Part shown: positions 39,212-49,143 of the stretch, piece after piece | Layout: each line of letters opens with the position of its first letter | Numbering within the stretch: the first letter of the stretch is position 1 | Assembly: GCF_001439785.1 (NCBI RefSeq) | Contig: NZ_JYLI01000005.1 | Coordinates: 186,001-250,000 of the forward strand | From: Pseudomonas poae | Lineage (GTDB): Bacteria > Pseudomonadota > Gammaproteobacteria > Pseudomonadales > Pseudomonadaceae | Length of the DNA stretch: 64,000 nucleotides | Direction: 5' to 3' | Notes under the pieces: generated by a model | What the model saw: the letters and a program-made list of their open reading frames with translations, nothing else | What the model was told of the DNA's origin: nothing | Databases searched by the model: none | Translations under genes and position numbers: made by a program

Positions 39212-39919
39212 TTACTGGGCCAGACGCACCTGCTTCTCCAGTTCGGCCTTCAGGCCGGGCTCCAGCCGGAGCTGGCGGGCCAGTTCGTCGAGGTATGACT
39301 TTTCCATGAAGTTTTCCTCGTCCACCAGCATCACGCTGGCGATGTACATCTCGGCGGCCATTTCTGGAGTACCTGCGGCGCGGGCTACATCGGCGGGGTC
39401 CAGGGGTTTGTTGAGTTCGGCGTGCAGCCAGCTTTGCAGCTCGAAGTCGTTGTCCAGCTTGGTGAACTCGCCTTCGATCAGCGCGCGCTCGCGATCATCC
39501 ACATGCCCGTCGGCCTTGGCGGCGGCGACCAGTGCCTTGAGGATGCCCTGGCTATGCTGCTCGACCTGGGCCGGCGGCAGGCGGTCGATGGTCTGCGGTT
39601 CGCTCTGCGGCGCGCTGGCCTGCTGCGCCTGCCAGTTGCCGTACGCCTTGTAGGCGATGACGCCCAGGGCAGCCAGCCCGCCGTAGGTCAGCGCCTTGCC
39701 GCCAAATTTGCGCGCCTTCTTGTTACCCATCAGCAGGCCCATGGCACCCGCCGCCAACGCGCCACCGCCGGCCCCGCCGAGCAAGCTGCCAAGGCCGCCA
39801 CTGCCGAGCAGGCCATCCAGGGCGCCCTTTTCATCCGACTTGCGCTGACCGCCCGCCTTTTTCTGCAACATGTCCTGACCAGACTTAAGCAACTGATCGA
39901 GCAATCCACGGGTATTCAT
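39212..39919 (-). CDS. DUF533 / TerB-like family protein
   Basis: This is a 235-residue protein. After a short N-terminal helix (MNTRGLLDQLLKSGQDML) comes a Gly/Leu-rich segment (about 45-75) that could insert in or lie on a membrane. A second hydrophobic stretch near 85-95 and a C-terminal acidic TerB-like helical domain follow (AAAKADGHVDDRERALIE). The family is DUF533, often called inner-membrane YebE. The start at 39919 has GGAGG five bases upstream. The role is unknown. Confidence 0.87.
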   Translation of the reverse strand: MNTRGLLDQLLKSGQDMLQKKAGGQRKSDEKGALDGLLGSGGLGSLLGGAGGGALAAGAMGLLMGNKKARKFGGKALTYGGLAALGVIAYKAYGNWQAQQASAPQSEPQTIDRLPPAQVEQHSQGILKALVAAAKADGHVDDRERALIEGEFTKLDNDFELQSWLHAELNKPLDPADVARAAGTPEMAAEMYIASVMLVDEENFMEKSYLDELARQLRLEPGLKAELEKQVRLAQ

Positions 39920-40255
39920 AAATAGCCTCCAGGCACTAGGGGGTACACAGGACAAACAGACCCCAGCGTAAAACCAAGTGCCAAATTTATTGCCCGCTAG
40001 AGTGCTTCCAGATGTAACACCCCACTTGTACTTTGAAGCTTTACAGTCGCCCGCCTGCTAACTTGGAAATGTCTTGTCGCACATGCGAAGCAGGCACAGT
40101 GCTATCAATCAATTTTCCTTGTTCATCGAACCGCTTAGGCTATCCGGCGTCTGTTTAATGTCCGTTGCGTTTGGCCGAAGGCATGTCCGAACCGTTATTT
40201 CTGATCCATTACGTGCCAGGAACGGCGCGGGATTTGCTCACGACAGGTTGTCTCT
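39920..40255. other. Long leader region upstream of opgD
   Basis: This 336-base non-coding stretch separates the divergent DUF533 and opgD genes. It must hold both promoters. I see no strong terminator, REP element or ribosome-site-backed frame. Short open frames across the opgD start (for example 40165-40353) are out of frame with it and look spurious. Confidence 0.55.
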
Positions 40256-41881
40256 ATGCATCGCAGGAATTTGCTCAAAGCGTCCATGGCCATTGCGGCT
40301 TACACCGGTTTGTCGGCCAGTGGCCTGCTGGCCGCTCAGGCCTGGGCCGGTAACCGTGCCGCCGATGGCAAGGCCGTGGCATTCGATTTTGAAACGCTCA
40401 AGGCCCAGGCTAAACAGCTCGCAGGCTCTGCCTACAAAGACACCCGGCAGGTGCTGCCGCCCACGCTGGCGACCATGACCCCGCAAAATTTCAACGCGAT
40501 TGGCTACGACGGCAATCATTCGCTATGGAAAGAACTGAACGGCCAGTTGGATGTGCAGTTCTTCCACGTCGGCATGGGCTTCAAGACGCCGGTGCGCATG
40601 CACAGCGTCGACCCCAAGACCCGCGAAGCCCGTGAGGTGCATTTCCGCCCCTCACTGTTCAACTATGAAAAGACCACGGTGGACACCAAACAACTGACCG
40701 GTGACCTGGGGTTTTCCGGCTTCAAGCTGTTCAAGGCGCCGGAGCTGGACCGTCATGACGTGTTGTCGTTTTTGGGCGCCAGCTATTTCCGCGCGGTGGA
40801 CTCCACCGGCCAGTACGGCCTTTCGGCACGCGGCCTGGCAATTGATACCTACGCGAAAAAGCGCGAGGAATTCCCCGACTTCACCCAGTTCTGGTTCGAG
40901 ACCCCGGAGAAGAACGCCACGCGCTTCGTGGTCTACGCCCTGCTCGACTCGCCGAGCGCCACGGGTGCCTATCGCTTCGATATCGACTGTCAGGCCAACC
41001 AGGTGGTGATGGCGATCGACGCGCATATCAACGCGCGTACCGCCATCGAACAACTGGGCATCGCGGCGATGACCAGCATGTTCAGCTGTGGCACCCATGA
41101 ACGGCGCATGTGCGACACCATTCACCCGCAAATCCACGACTCGGACCGCCTGGCGATGTGGCGCGGTAACGGCGAGTGGGTGTGCCGCCCGCTGAACAAC
41201 CCGGCCAAGCTGCAATTCAACGCATTCGCCGACACCGACCCAAAAGGGTTTGGCCTGGTGCAGACCGACCACGAGTTCGCCAGCTATCAGGACACCGTGG
41301 ACTGGTACAGCAAGCGTCCAAGCCTGTGGGTGGAACCGACCACCGCCTGGGGCGAAGGCTCGATCGACCTGCTGGAAATCCCCACCACCGGAGAGACCCT
41401 GGACAATATCGTGGCCTTCTGGACCCCGAAAAAGCCCGTCGCTGCCGGTGACTCCCTCAATTATGGCTACAAACTGTACTGGAGCGCCCTGCCCCCGGTC
41501 AGCACGCCGTTGGCGCAGGTCGACGCCACCCGTTCCGGCATGGGCGGCTTTACCGAAGGCTGGGCACCCGGCGAGCATTACCCCGAAGTGTGGGCGCGGC
41601 GCTTTGCAGTGGACTTCAAGGGCGGCGGCCTGGACCGCCTGCCGGCCGGCACCGGCATCGAGCCAGTGGTGACCTGCTCCCATGGTGAGGTGAAGGATTT
41701 CAGCGTGCTGGTGCTCGACAACATCAAGGGTTACCGCATCCTGTTCGACTGGTACCCCACCAGCGACAGCGTGGAGCCGGTGGAGCTGCGCCTGTTTATC
41801 CGCACCCAGGACCGCACCTTGAGTGAAACCTGGCTGTACCAGTACTTCCCGCCTGCGCCGGACAAACGCAAGTACACGTGA
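40256..41881 (+). CDS. opgD: Periplasmic glucan biosynthesis protein OpgD (MdoD)
   Basis: OpgD acts on osmoregulated periplasmic glucans and influences their backbone structure. The 541-residue protein carries a Tat signal ([18 protein letters not shown] with the twin Arg), expected for this family. The mature sequence has the OpgG/OpgD beta-sandwich hallmarks: [29 protein letters not shown] and [12 protein letters not shown]. It stands alone, not next to opgGH. The only other glucan gene in the window is the NdvB-like fragment at the left edge. Confidence 0.95.
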   Translation: MHRRNLLKASMAIAAYTGLSASGLLAAQAWAGNRAADGKAVAFDFETLKAQAKQLAGSAYKDTRQVLPPTLATMTPQNFNAIGYDGNHSLWKELNGQLDVQFFHVGMGFKTPVRMHSVDPKTREAREVHFRPSLFNYEKTTVDTKQLTGDLGFSGFKLFKAPELDRHDVLSFLGASYFRAVDSTGQYGLSARGLAIDTYAKKREEFPDFTQFWFETPEKNATRFVVYALLDSPSATGAYRFDIDCQANQVVMAIDAHINARTAIEQLGIAAMTSMFSCGTHERRMCDTIHPQIHDSDRLAMWRGNGEWVCRPLNNPAKLQFNAFADTDPKGFGLVQTDHEFASYQDTVDWYSKRPSLWVEPTTAWGEGSIDLLEIPTTGETLDNIVAFWTPKKPVAAGDSLNYGYKLYWSALPPVSTPLAQVDATRSGMGGFTEGWAPGEHYPEVWARRFAVDFKGGGLDRLPAGTGIEPVVTCSHGEVKDFSVLVLDNIKGYRILFDWYPTSDSVEPVELRLFIRTQDRTLSETWLYQYFPPAPDKRKYT

Positions 41882-41900
41882 GGCGCCGATTATAAACAGG

Positions 41901-41999
41901 GGAACGGGTTTGCCCGCGATAGCGATGAGTCAGTCGTTCATGTCGCAACTGGTCTACCGTCATCGCGGGCAAGTCGAATCGTCGCACCGCCGCTCCTAC
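41901..41999. repeat. Degenerate REPIN
   Basis: The arms cgggtttgcccgcgat and atcgcgggcaagtcg are imperfectly inverted and the outer ends (ggaac and ctcctac) have lost symmetry. It looks like a decayed REP doublet after opgD. Confidence 0.6.
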
Positions 42000-42017
42000 A
42001 TTTGATTTTCGCTGGTT

Positions 42018-42260
42018 TTAAAAGCGCGACACACTCTTCATTGCCCCAACCAGATACCGCATCGCCACCTGATCGTTTTCGGTCAGGGCGCGATACTGCG
42101 CCAGCAATTCAGCCTCGTCCGAACTCAACCTGTGACCACGCTGGGACATTCTGCGGGTCAGATAAGACGCCACCGCACCCGCTACACCATAGGACTTGGC
42201 CATGACCTGATTCTCCTGATAACGATCAAATACTCCTTGTGCCCATTTTTTGTCTGCCAT
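42018..42260 (-). CDS. Small conserved hypothetical protein
   Basis: The 80-residue basic protein starts MADKKWAQGVFDRYQENQVM at 42260. It has a weak hydrophobic patch (YGVAGAVASYL) and the segment LTENDQVAMRYLVGAMKSV. It has no clear signal peptide or domain. A short upstream extension of the frame lacks a ribosome site. The function is unknown. Confidence 0.65.
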   Translation of the reverse strand: MADKKWAQGVFDRYQENQVMAKSYGVAGAVASYLTRRMSQRGHRLSSDEAELLAQYRALTENDQVAMRYLVGAMKSVSRF

Positions 42261-42426
42261 GAAGTGCAATCCCTTCGCGGGCAAACCGACTGACTTCTCG
42301 GGCCAGAAACCAGACTTACCCTAAGCGTAGAAACAATCTCGTCACGTGTGGGATTTTTTTAGAGTATTCACTTAAAAAAATGCTTCGGTAACAAATACCT
42401 ACAGCCGAATCCCACATTCCAGACAC

Positions 42427-42455
42427 AAAAAAACCCACCGGGTCAGGGTGGGTTT
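42427..42455 (-). terminator. Terminator downstream of the Old Yellow Enzyme gene
   Basis: The stem AAACCCACC/GGTGGGTTT in the minus direction is followed by seven T. It starts 20 bases beyond the stop codon at 42475. Confidence 0.9.
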
Positions 42456-42474
42456 CGGTGCCGTCTGCGTGGAA

Positions 42475-43581
42475 TCAATCGCGCAGATCAGATTCATGGA
42501 TCGGCTGGTCGCGATGGGTCGCGCGTTGATACTGCGCCGGCCAGGTCGCCTTGCGTCCGCCCAGGTCGTCATCGGCATGCAGCGGCCAGTACGGGTCGCG
42601 CAGCAGTTCACGGGCGAGGAAGATCAGGTCGGCCTGGCAGGTGCGCAGGATATGCTCGGCCTGGGCCGGCTCGGTGATCATGCCAACGGTGCCGGTGGCA
42701 ATCCCGGACTCCTTGCGCACACGCTCGGCAAAACGCGTCTGGTAGCCGGGGCCCGTAGGGATTTCAGCGTTGGCGGCGGTGCCGCCGGAGGAGACGTCGA
42801 TCAGGTCGACGCCCAGGTCCTTCAGGCGCCGCGCCAGCTCCACGGTTTCATCAGGGTTCCAGCCGTCCTCCACCCAGTCGGTGGCCGACACGCGCACAAA
42901 CAGCGGTAGTTCTTGAGGCCAGACTTCGCGTACCGCGCGGGTCACTTCGAGCACCAGGCGGATACGGTTTTCGAAGGAGCCGCCGTACTGGTCGCGCCGC
43001 TGGTTACTGATGGGCGAGAGAAACTGGTGCAGCAAGTAGCCGTGGGCGGCGTGGATTTCCACCACCTCGAAACCCGCCGTCAACGCGCGCCTGGCGGCTG
43101 CCACGAAATCGGCGATCACTTGCTGGATCTGCCCTTCGTCCAGCGGCGTGGGCTGGGTGTGCTGAGGGTCGAACGCGATCGGCGAGGGCCCCACCGGCAC
43201 CCAGCCGCCGTCTTCCGGCTTGACGCTGCCATGCTTGCCGATCCACGGGCGGTGAGTGCTGGCCTTGCGTCCGGCATGGCCCAGCTGGATACCGGCCACC
43301 GCGCCCTGGGCCGCAATGAACCGGGTGATGCGCTGCAGCGGCTCGATCTGTGCGTCGTTCCACAGTCCCAAATCCTGGGCGGTGATACGGCCATCGGCGG
43401 TCACGGCGGTGGATTCGGTAAAGATCAGCCCGGCGCCGCCCACCGCGCGACTGCCGAGGTGGACCAGATGCCAGTCGTTGGCCAGGCCATCGGCGCTGGA
43501 GTACTGGCACATCGGCGAGACCACGATGCGATTGAGCAGGGTCAGTTGGCGCAGGGCATAGGGTTCGAGCAATTGACTCAT
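42475..43581 (-). CDS. NADH:flavin oxidoreductase (Old Yellow Enzyme, YqjM/XenA type)
   Basis: This FMN-dependent ene-reductase has 368 residues. The YqjM/XenA subclass is indicated by the N-terminal PMCQYSS with the redox-tuning Cys24, the HAGRKAS motif, the substrate-binding pair in EIHAAHGYLLHQFLSP, NQRRDQYGGSFENR and the FMN-phosphate region IFLARELLRDP. The expected activity is NADPH-dependent reduction of activated C=C bonds, including xenobiotics; the physiological substrate is unknown. Calling it XenA specifically would go beyond the evidence. Confidence 0.92.
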   Translation of the reverse strand: MSQLLEPYALRQLTLLNRIVVSPMCQYSSADGLANDWHLVHLGSRAVGGAGLIFTESTAVTADGRITAQDLGLWNDAQIEPLQRITRFIAAQGAVAGIQLGHAGRKASTHRPWIGKHGSVKPEDGGWVPVGPSPIAFDPQHTQPTPLDEGQIQQVIADFVAAARRALTAGFEVVEIHAAHGYLLHQFLSPISNQRRDQYGGSFENRIRLVLEVTRAVREVWPQELPLFVRVSATDWVEDGWNPDETVELARRLKDLGVDLIDVSSGGTAANAEIPTGPGYQTRFAERVRKESGIATGTVGMITEPAQAEHILRTCQADLIFLARELLRDPYWPLHADDDLGGRKATWPAQYQRATHRDQPIHESDLRD

Positions 43582-43705
43582 GGCGCACCTCTTGCGGGAT
43601 CTGTAGGCACATCAACGGTGCCTGGAGCCTAGTCGACAACCGCCCGTCACACAGGGTTCAGAAGTAAAGACGGGAGCCGATTGCCGGCTCCCGCGGTACG
43701 GCCGT

Positions 43706-45607
43706 CTACATTTCGACCTGGGTGCCCAGCTCGATCACGCGATTGACCGGGAGTTTGAAGAAGCGCAGGTTGCCGTTGGCGTTCTTCAACATGAAGGCGA
43801 ACAGCGCTTCGCGCCAACGCGCCATGCCCTTGATGCGCGAGGCGATCACGGTTTCGCGGCTGAGAAAATACGTGGTGCGCATCGGGCTGAAATCCAGCTC
43901 TTCCAGATGACAAAGCTTCAGCGCCTGGGGCACATCCGGCTCGTCGGTAAAACCAAAGTGCAGGATCACCCGGAAGAAACCTTCACCGTAGGCATCCACC
44001 TCGAAGCGCCGGGCGGCAGGTACGCGCGGAATGTCCTCGTAGACCACCGTCAGCAACACCACCTGCTCATGCAGCACCTGGTTGTGCAGCAGGTTGTGCA
44101 GCAGCGCATGGGGCGTTGCGTCCGGCCGCGCGGTAAGAAACACCGCCGTGCCCTGTACGCGGTGAGGCGGTTGCACGCGAATGCTGTTGATAAAGATCGG
44201 CAGCGGCAGGCCACCCTCGTCGAGGCGCTCCACCAGCAACTGCTTGCCGCGCTTCCACGTCGTCATCAACACGAACAGCACGATCCCCGCGAGCACCGGG
44301 AAGGCGCCGCCCTGGATGATCTTCGGCACGTTGGCGGCAAAATACAGCCCGTCCACCAACAGGCAGCAGAGCAATACCGGCACGGCCAGTATCGGTGGCC
44401 ATTTCCACAGCAGCAGCATCACCGCCGACACGAGGATGGTGGTCATCAGCATGGTGCCGGTCACGGCCACTCCGTAGGCCGAGGCCAACGCGTTGGAGGA
44501 TTCGAAGCCCAGCACCAGCAGGATCACACCGACCATCAGCGACCAGTTCACCGCACCGATATAGATCTGGCCCTGCTCGGCGCTGGAGGTGTGCTGGATG
44601 TGCATGCGCGGGATGTAACCCAGCTGGATCGCCTGGCGCGTCAACGAGAACGCGCCGGAAATTACCGCCTGGGAGGCAATCACCGTGGCCAGGGTGGACA
44701 GCACCACCAGCGGGATCAGCGCCCAGCTCGGCGCCAGCAGGTAGAAGGGGTTGCGCGCGGCTTCAGGGTCGCCCAGCAGCATGGCGCCCTGGCCGAAATA
44801 ATTGAGCACCAGCGCCGGCAGCACCAAAATGAACCAGGCGCGGGCGATGGGCTTGCGCCCAAAGTGGCCCATGTCGGCGTACAGCGCTTCGGCACCGGTC
44901 AACGCCAGCACCACTGCGCCCAGAATCGCCACGCCGATGCCGGGGTGCGCCTCGAAGAAACGTACGGCCCACATCGGGTTCAACGCACTGAGCACTTCCG
45001 GGTGCAGGGTGATGCCATACACACCAAGGCCGCCGAGCACCAGAAACCAGGTCACCATCACCGGCCCGAACAGCTTGCCGATGCGGTCGGTGCCGTGTTT
45101 CTGGATCAGGAACAGCGCCACCAGCACCACCAGCGCGATGGGCACCACCCACTTATCCACGCCGTCGAACGCCAGCTCCAGGCCTTCCACGGCCGACAGC
45201 ACCGAGATCGCCGGAGTGATCATGCTGTCGCCATAGAACAACGCCGCACCGCACAGGCCACAGACCACGAGGAAACTGCGCAACTTCTTGCGCTCCCCCG
45301 CCGCACGTCGCGCCAGCGCGGTCAGGGCCATGATGCCGCCCTCGCCCTGGTTGTCGGCGCGCAGCACGAACAGCATGTACTTGATCGACACGACCCAGAT
45401 CAGCGACCAGAAAATCAGCGCCAGGATCCCCAACACACCGTCATGGTTGACCTGCACCCCATAACCGCCAGTGAATACTTCCTTGAGGGTATAAAGTGGA
45501 CTGGTCCCGATATCGCCATAAACCACCCCGACCGCCGCCACCAGCATGCCTATCGGCTTGGTGTTTGAATGCTCGGCACCCGCCGCCTGACTACTTGCCT
45601 GACCCAT
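43706..45607 (-). CDS. kup: KUP-family potassium uptake protein
   Basis: This is a proton-coupled low-affinity K+ importer. The 633-residue protein has about 12 membrane segments in the first 450 residues, starting with the family signature [20 protein letters not shown] cytoplasmic C-terminal domain of about 180 residues follows. The ATG at 45607 has AGGAG six bases upstream; a TTG one codon earlier is not needed. It is transcribed away from rimO across a 289-base region with a strong inverted repeat. Confidence 0.96.
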   Translation of the reverse strand: MGQASSQAAGAEHSNTKPIGMLVAAVGVVYGDIGTSPLYTLKEVFTGGYGVQVNHDGVLGILALIFWSLIWVVSIKYMLFVLRADNQGEGGIMALTALARRAAGERKKLRSFLVVCGLCGAALFYGDSMITPAISVLSAVEGLELAFDGVDKWVVPIALVVLVALFLIQKHGTDRIGKLFGPVMVTWFLVLGGLGVYGITLHPEVLSALNPMWAVRFFEAHPGIGVAILGAVVLALTGAEALYADMGHFGRKPIARAWFILVLPALVLNYFGQGAMLLGDPEAARNPFYLLAPSWALIPLVVLSTLATVIASQAVISGAFSLTRQAIQLGYIPRMHIQHTSSAEQGQIYIGAVNWSLMVGVILLVLGFESSNALASAYGVAVTGTMLMTTILVSAVMLLLWKWPPILAVPVLLCCLLVDGLYFAANVPKIIQGGAFPVLAGIVLFVLMTTWKRGKQLLVERLDEGGLPLPIFINSIRVQPPHRVQGTAVFLTARPDATPHALLHNLLHNQVLHEQVVLLTVVYEDIPRVPAARRFEVDAYGEGFFRVILHFGFTDEPDVPQALKLCHLEELDFSPMRTTYFLSRETVIASRIKGMARWREALFAFMLKNANGNLRFFKLPVNRVIELGTQVEM

Positions 45608-45706
45608 CAACCACTCCTGCCCTTAGACCTGCGGCCATTTATAAACAACGCACCTGAGCGGACCCTAGCATGCGCCGTTTAACTTCTCGTAACAGACGTT
45701 TTATTG

Positions 45707-45729
45707 ACTCACGGGACCGGCCCGTGAGT
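45707..45729. repeat. Perfect inverted repeat in the kup-rimO intergenic region
   Basis: ACTCACGGG and CCCGTGAGT flank a five-base spacer (accgg). No T-tract follows on either strand. It is therefore a poor terminator and could be an operator or an RNA hairpin in a leader. Confidence 0.6.
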
Positions 45730-45896
45730 AGAGGCGCGAAGCATAGCGCAGCACTCGTCGCATTTCCCCGCATAAAGCTGGTCAACTGCGCCGCCCATCG
45801 CTAGAATTGCGCACTTTTTGATCAGAGGCACACCAAGTGCCCGGCAACCGCCTTGTCGTGCCCGACTGGCGGTGTCATTCAATACCGAGGTTAGAC

Positions 45897-47237
45897 ATGT
45901 CCACCACCATCGCAAAGGCCAACCCCAAGGTTGGCTTTGTTTCCCTGGGTTGCCCGAAGGCTCTGGTCGACTCCGAACGCATCCTCACGCAACTGCGCAT
46001 GGAAGGCTATGACGTGGTGTCCACCTATCAGGACGCTGACGTGGTGGTGGTCAACACTTGTGGCTTTATCGATTCGGCCAAGGCGGAGTCGCTGGAAGTG
46101 ATTGGCGAGGCCATCAAGGAAAACGGCAAGGTCATCGTGACCGGCTGCATGGGCGTGGAAGAAGGCAATATCCGCAACGTGCACCCCAGCGTGCTGGCGG
46201 TGACCGGTCCGCAGCAGTATGAGCAGGTGGTCAACGCCGTGCACGAGGTGGTGCCGCCGCGTCAGGACCATAATCCGCTGATCGACCTGGTGCCGCCTCA
46301 AGGCATCAAGCTGACGCCGCGTCACTATGCGTACCTGAAGATTTCCGAAGGCTGCAACCACAGCTGCAGCTTCTGCATCATCCCGTCGATGCGCGGCAAG
46401 CTGGTCAGCCGTCCGGTGGGCGATGTTCTCGACGAGGCCCAGCGCCTGGTCAAATCCGGCGTCAAAGAGCTGTTGGTGATCTCCCAGGACACCAGCGCCT
46501 ACGGCGTCGATGTGAAATACCGCACCGGTTTCTGGAACGGCGCGCCGGTGAAAACCCGCATGACCGAACTGTGCGAAGCCCTCAGCAGCCTGGGTGTGTG
46601 GGTTCGCCTGCACTACGTCTACCCTTACCCGCATGTGGACGAGCTGATTCCGTTGATGGCCGCCGGCAAGATCCTGCCGTACCTGGACATTCCGTTCCAG
46701 CACGCCAGCCCCAGGGTGCTCAAGGCGATGAAACGCCCGGCGTTCGAAGACAAGACCCTGGCGCGTATCAAGAACTGGCGCGAGATCTGCCCGGAACTGA
46801 TCATCCGGTCGACCTTCATCGTTGGCTTCCCCGGCGAAACCGAGGAAGACTTCCAGTACCTGCTGGACTGGCTGACTGAAGCGCAGCTGGACCGCGTCGG
46901 CTGCTTCCAGTATTCGCCGGTGGAAGGTGCTCCGGCCAATCTGCTGGACCTGGCCGTGGTGCCGGACGACGTCAAGCAAGACCGTTGGGAGCGTTTCATG
47001 GCGCATCAGCAGGCGATCAGCTCGGCGCGCCTGCAACTGCGCATCGGCAAGGAAATCGAAGTGCTGATCGACGAAGTCGACGAGCAAGGCGCAGTTGGCC
47101 GCTGCTTCTTCGATGCGCCGGAAATCGACGGTAACGTGTTTATCGACGACGCCAGCGGCCTTAAGCCGGGCGACAAGGTCTGGTGCACCGTGACCGATGC
47201 CGACGAGTACGACCTGTGGGCCGAAAAGCGCGACTAA
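45897..47237 (+). CDS. rimO: Ribosomal protein S12 methylthiotransferase RimO
   Basis: This radical-SAM enzyme adds a methylthio group to Asp88 of ribosomal protein S12. The 446 residues show an N-terminal MTTase domain ([19 protein letters not shown] with its cluster Cys residues, [17 protein letters not shown]), the radical-SAM CxxxCxxC in [17 protein letters not shown] and a C-terminal TRAM domain. The start [13 protein letters not shown] at 45897 gives normal family length; the upstream extension is not coding. Confidence 0.97.
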   Translation: MSTTIAKANPKVGFVSLGCPKALVDSERILTQLRMEGYDVVSTYQDADVVVVNTCGFIDSAKAESLEVIGEAIKENGKVIVTGCMGVEEGNIRNVHPSVLAVTGPQQYEQVVNAVHEVVPPRQDHNPLIDLVPPQGIKLTPRHYAYLKISEGCNHSCSFCIIPSMRGKLVSRPVGDVLDEAQRLVKSGVKELLVISQDTSAYGVDVKYRTGFWNGAPVKTRMTELCEALSSLGVWVRLHYVYPYPHVDELIPLMAAGKILPYLDIPFQHASPRVLKAMKRPAFEDKTLARIKNWREICPELIIRSTFIVGFPGETEEDFQYLLDWLTEAQLDRVGCFQYSPVEGAPANLLDLAVVPDDVKQDRWERFMAHQQAISSARLQLRIGKEIEVLIDEVDEQGAVGRCFFDAPEIDGNVFIDDASGLKPGDKVWCTVTDADEYDLWAEKRD

Positions 47238-47253
47238 TTCTGTAAAGAAATAC

Positions 47254-47290
47254 AAAAGCCCCGCCTCTGAACAAGAGGCGGGGCTTTTTT
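47254..47290 (+). terminator. Rho-independent terminator after rimO
   Basis: A long stem AAAAGCCCCGCCTC/GAGGCGGGGCTTTT with a seven-base loop and a run of six T, 17 bases after the rimO stop. Confidence 0.95.
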
Positions 47291-47341
47291 GGGTCTATTG
47301 TTTTGCCCATAAAGGGCAGAGAGAGGCAAGGAGCAGCGGAC

Positions 47342-47830
47342 ATGCGTGAGCATTCGGTCATCCATACACCCAACACCACTGACTACGTGGAGTTGACGCG
47401 CATCTGGGAAGACTCCGTGCGGGCCACCCACGATTTTCTGCCGGACAGTTACATTGTGCTGCTGAAAAACCTGGTGCTCACCCGCTACCTCGATGCGGTG
47501 ATGCTGGTGTGCACCCGAGACACCCGCCAGCGCATCACCGGGTTTGCCGGCGTGGCGGCGGGCAAGGTCGAAATGCTGTTTATCGACCCGCAACACCGAG
47601 GCCAGGGTCTGGGCCGTCAATTGCTGCGTTACGCAATCGAGCATTTGAATGCCCAAGCGCTTGATGTGAATGAGCAAAACCCCGAGGCACTCGGGTTTTA
47701 CCTCAAGCAGGGTTTTGAGGTGGTCGGCCGCACGGCCCATGACGGCCTGGGCCAGCCCTACCCGTTGCTGCATCTGCGTTTGCGTGAGCGACCCATGGCA
47801 AGCCAGCCGCCACATTTTCAAGCGAGCTGA
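47342..47830 (+). CDS. GNAT-family N-acetyltransferase
   Basis: This is a 162-residue acetyl-CoA-dependent transferase. The core is seen in VEMLFIDPQHRGQGLGRQLL (motif A, acetyl-CoA pyrophosphate loop RGQGLG) and the C-terminal NEQNPEALGFYLKQGFEVVG. The start MREHSVIHTPN at 47342 follows AAGGAG. It resembles YjaB-like acetyltransferases. The substrate is unknown. Confidence 0.9.
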   Translation: MREHSVIHTPNTTDYVELTRIWEDSVRATHDFLPDSYIVLLKNLVLTRYLDAVMLVCTRDTRQRITGFAGVAAGKVEMLFIDPQHRGQGLGRQLLRYAIEHLNAQALDVNEQNPEALGFYLKQGFEVVGRTAHDGLGQPYPLLHLRLRERPMASQPPHFQAS

Positions 47831-47897
47831 AATGGGACCGGGATTAACCGGCGCCAGGCAGGTACAATAGGCGCCCCATTTTGTTACGGCCCTTGTC

Positions 47898-48608
47898 ATG
47901 ACCGACCCCATACGCCTCTCCAAACGCCTTATCGAACTGGTCGGCTGCTCCCGTCGGGAGGCTGAGCTGTTTATCGAAGGCGGTTGGGTCTCGGTGGACG
48001 GTGAAGTGATCGACGAGCCGCAGTTCAAGGTCACCACGCAAAAAGTCGAACTGGACCCGGACGCCAAGGCCACCGTGCCGGAGCCGGTGACCATTCTGCT
48101 GCACGCGCCAGCCGGCGTGGATGCCGAAACGGCGATGGCCTCGATCAGCGCCGAGACGCTGTCCGAAGAACACCGTTTCAGCAAGCGTCCGCTCAAGGGC
48201 CACTTCTTGCGCCTGACCGCAAGCGCTGACCTGCAAGCCAAAGCCAGTGGCCTGCTGGTGTTCACCCAGGACTGGAAGATCCTGCGCAAGCTGACCGCCG
48301 ATGCCGCCAAGATCGAGCAGGAGTATGTGGTGGAGGTCGAAGGCGACATGGTTGCCCACGGCCTCAACCGTCTGAACCACGGCCTGACGTACAAGGGCAA
48401 GGAATTGCCGCCGGTCAAGGCCAGTTGGCAGAACGAAAACCGCCTGCGCTTTGCGATGAAAAATCCGCAACCGGGCGTGATCGCGCTGTTCTGCGAAGCC
48501 GTTGGTCTGAAGGTGGTCGCCATTCGCCGCATCCGCATCGGCGGCGTGTCCATTGGCAAGGTGCCGGTAGGCCAGTGGCGCTATCTGTCCGGCAAAGAGA
48601 AGTTCTAA
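47898..48608 (+). CDS. S4-domain RsuA/RluF-type pseudouridine synthase homologue lacking the catalytic Asp
   Basis: The 236-residue protein starts with an S4 RNA-binding domain (residues 4-50, RLSKRLIELVGCSRREAELF). A pseudouridine-synthase-like fold follows with QEYVVEVEG and a late VVAIRRIRIGGVSIGKVPVGQW, both typical of the RsuA/RluE/RluF group. The active-site motif should read G-R-L-D-x-x-(T/S)-x-G-L. Here it is ADLQAKASGLLVFTQD, so Gln stands where the catalytic Asp belongs and the preceding Arg is Asp. It should bind RNA but may not isomerise uridine. Confidence 0.85.
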   Translation: MTDPIRLSKRLIELVGCSRREAELFIEGGWVSVDGEVIDEPQFKVTTQKVELDPDAKATVPEPVTILLHAPAGVDAETAMASISAETLSEEHRFSKRPLKGHFLRLTASADLQAKASGLLVFTQDWKILRKLTADAAKIEQEYVVEVEGDMVAHGLNRLNHGLTYKGKELPPVKASWQNENRLRFAMKNPQPGVIALFCEAVGLKVVAIRRIRIGGVSIGKVPVGQWRYLSGKEKF

Positions 48609-48628
48609 AACGCCGTTCCCCTTTTCTC

Positions 48629-48651
48629 GACACCGCCTGATGGGCGGTGTC
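48629..48651 (+). terminator. Hairpin after the pseudouridine-synthase-like gene
   Basis: A nine-base stem GACACCGCC/GGCGGTGTC lies 20 bases after the stop. The T-tract is poor, so termination is possible but not assured. Confidence 0.5.
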
Positions 48652-48678
48652 CTCAGTTGAATACCAGGATTGCTCACC

Positions 48679-49140
48679 ATGATTCACAACGACGTACTGC
48701 GCAGCGTGCGCTACATGCTCGACATCAGCGACAACAAGATGGTCGAGATTATCAAGATCGGCGGCATGGACGTGACCAAGGAAGACCTGCTGACCTACCT
48801 CAAGAAAGACGAGGAAGAAGGCTTTGTGTTCTGCCCGGACGACGTCATGGCGCACTTCCTCGATGGTTTGGTGATCTTCAAGCGTGGCAAGGACGAAAGC
48901 CGTCCACCGCAACCGATCGAAACGCCGGTCACCAATAACATCATCCTCAAGAAACTGCGCGTGGCCTTCGAACTCAAGGAAGACGACATGCACGCCATCC
49001 TCAAGGCCGCCGAGTTTCCAGTGTCCAAGCCGGAGCTGAGCGCACTGTTTCGCAAGTTCGGGCACACCAACTATCGCCCGTGCGGCGACCAGCTGCTGCG
49101 CAATTTCCTCAAGGGCCTGACGCTGCGGGTTCGTGCGTAA
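48679..49140 (+). CDS. DUF1456 family protein (YehS-like)
   Basis: This 153-residue protein contains two tandem DUF1456 repeats. One starts MIHNDVLRSVRYMLDISDNKM and the other ITNNIILKKLRVAFELKEDDM-like at about residue 83; each is followed by a helical segment ending in an FL(D/K)GL motif. It is cytoplasmic, of unknown function. The start at 48679 is supported by family similarity; an upstream ATG adds three residues. It is followed after three bases by trmO, so they form an operon. Confidence 0.9.
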   Translation: MIHNDVLRSVRYMLDISDNKMVEIIKIGGMDVTKEDLLTYLKKDEEEGFVFCPDDVMAHFLDGLVIFKRGKDESRPPQPIETPVTNNIILKKLRVAFELKEDDMHAILKAAEFPVSKPELSALFRKFGHTNYRPCGDQLLRNFLKGLTLRVRA

Positions 49141-49143
49141 GCC

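Noticed and set aside
43907..45568. A 553-codon open frame on the plus strand
   Set aside because: It is the complementary strand of kup. The protein is His/Gln/Arg-biased and lacks a ribosome site.
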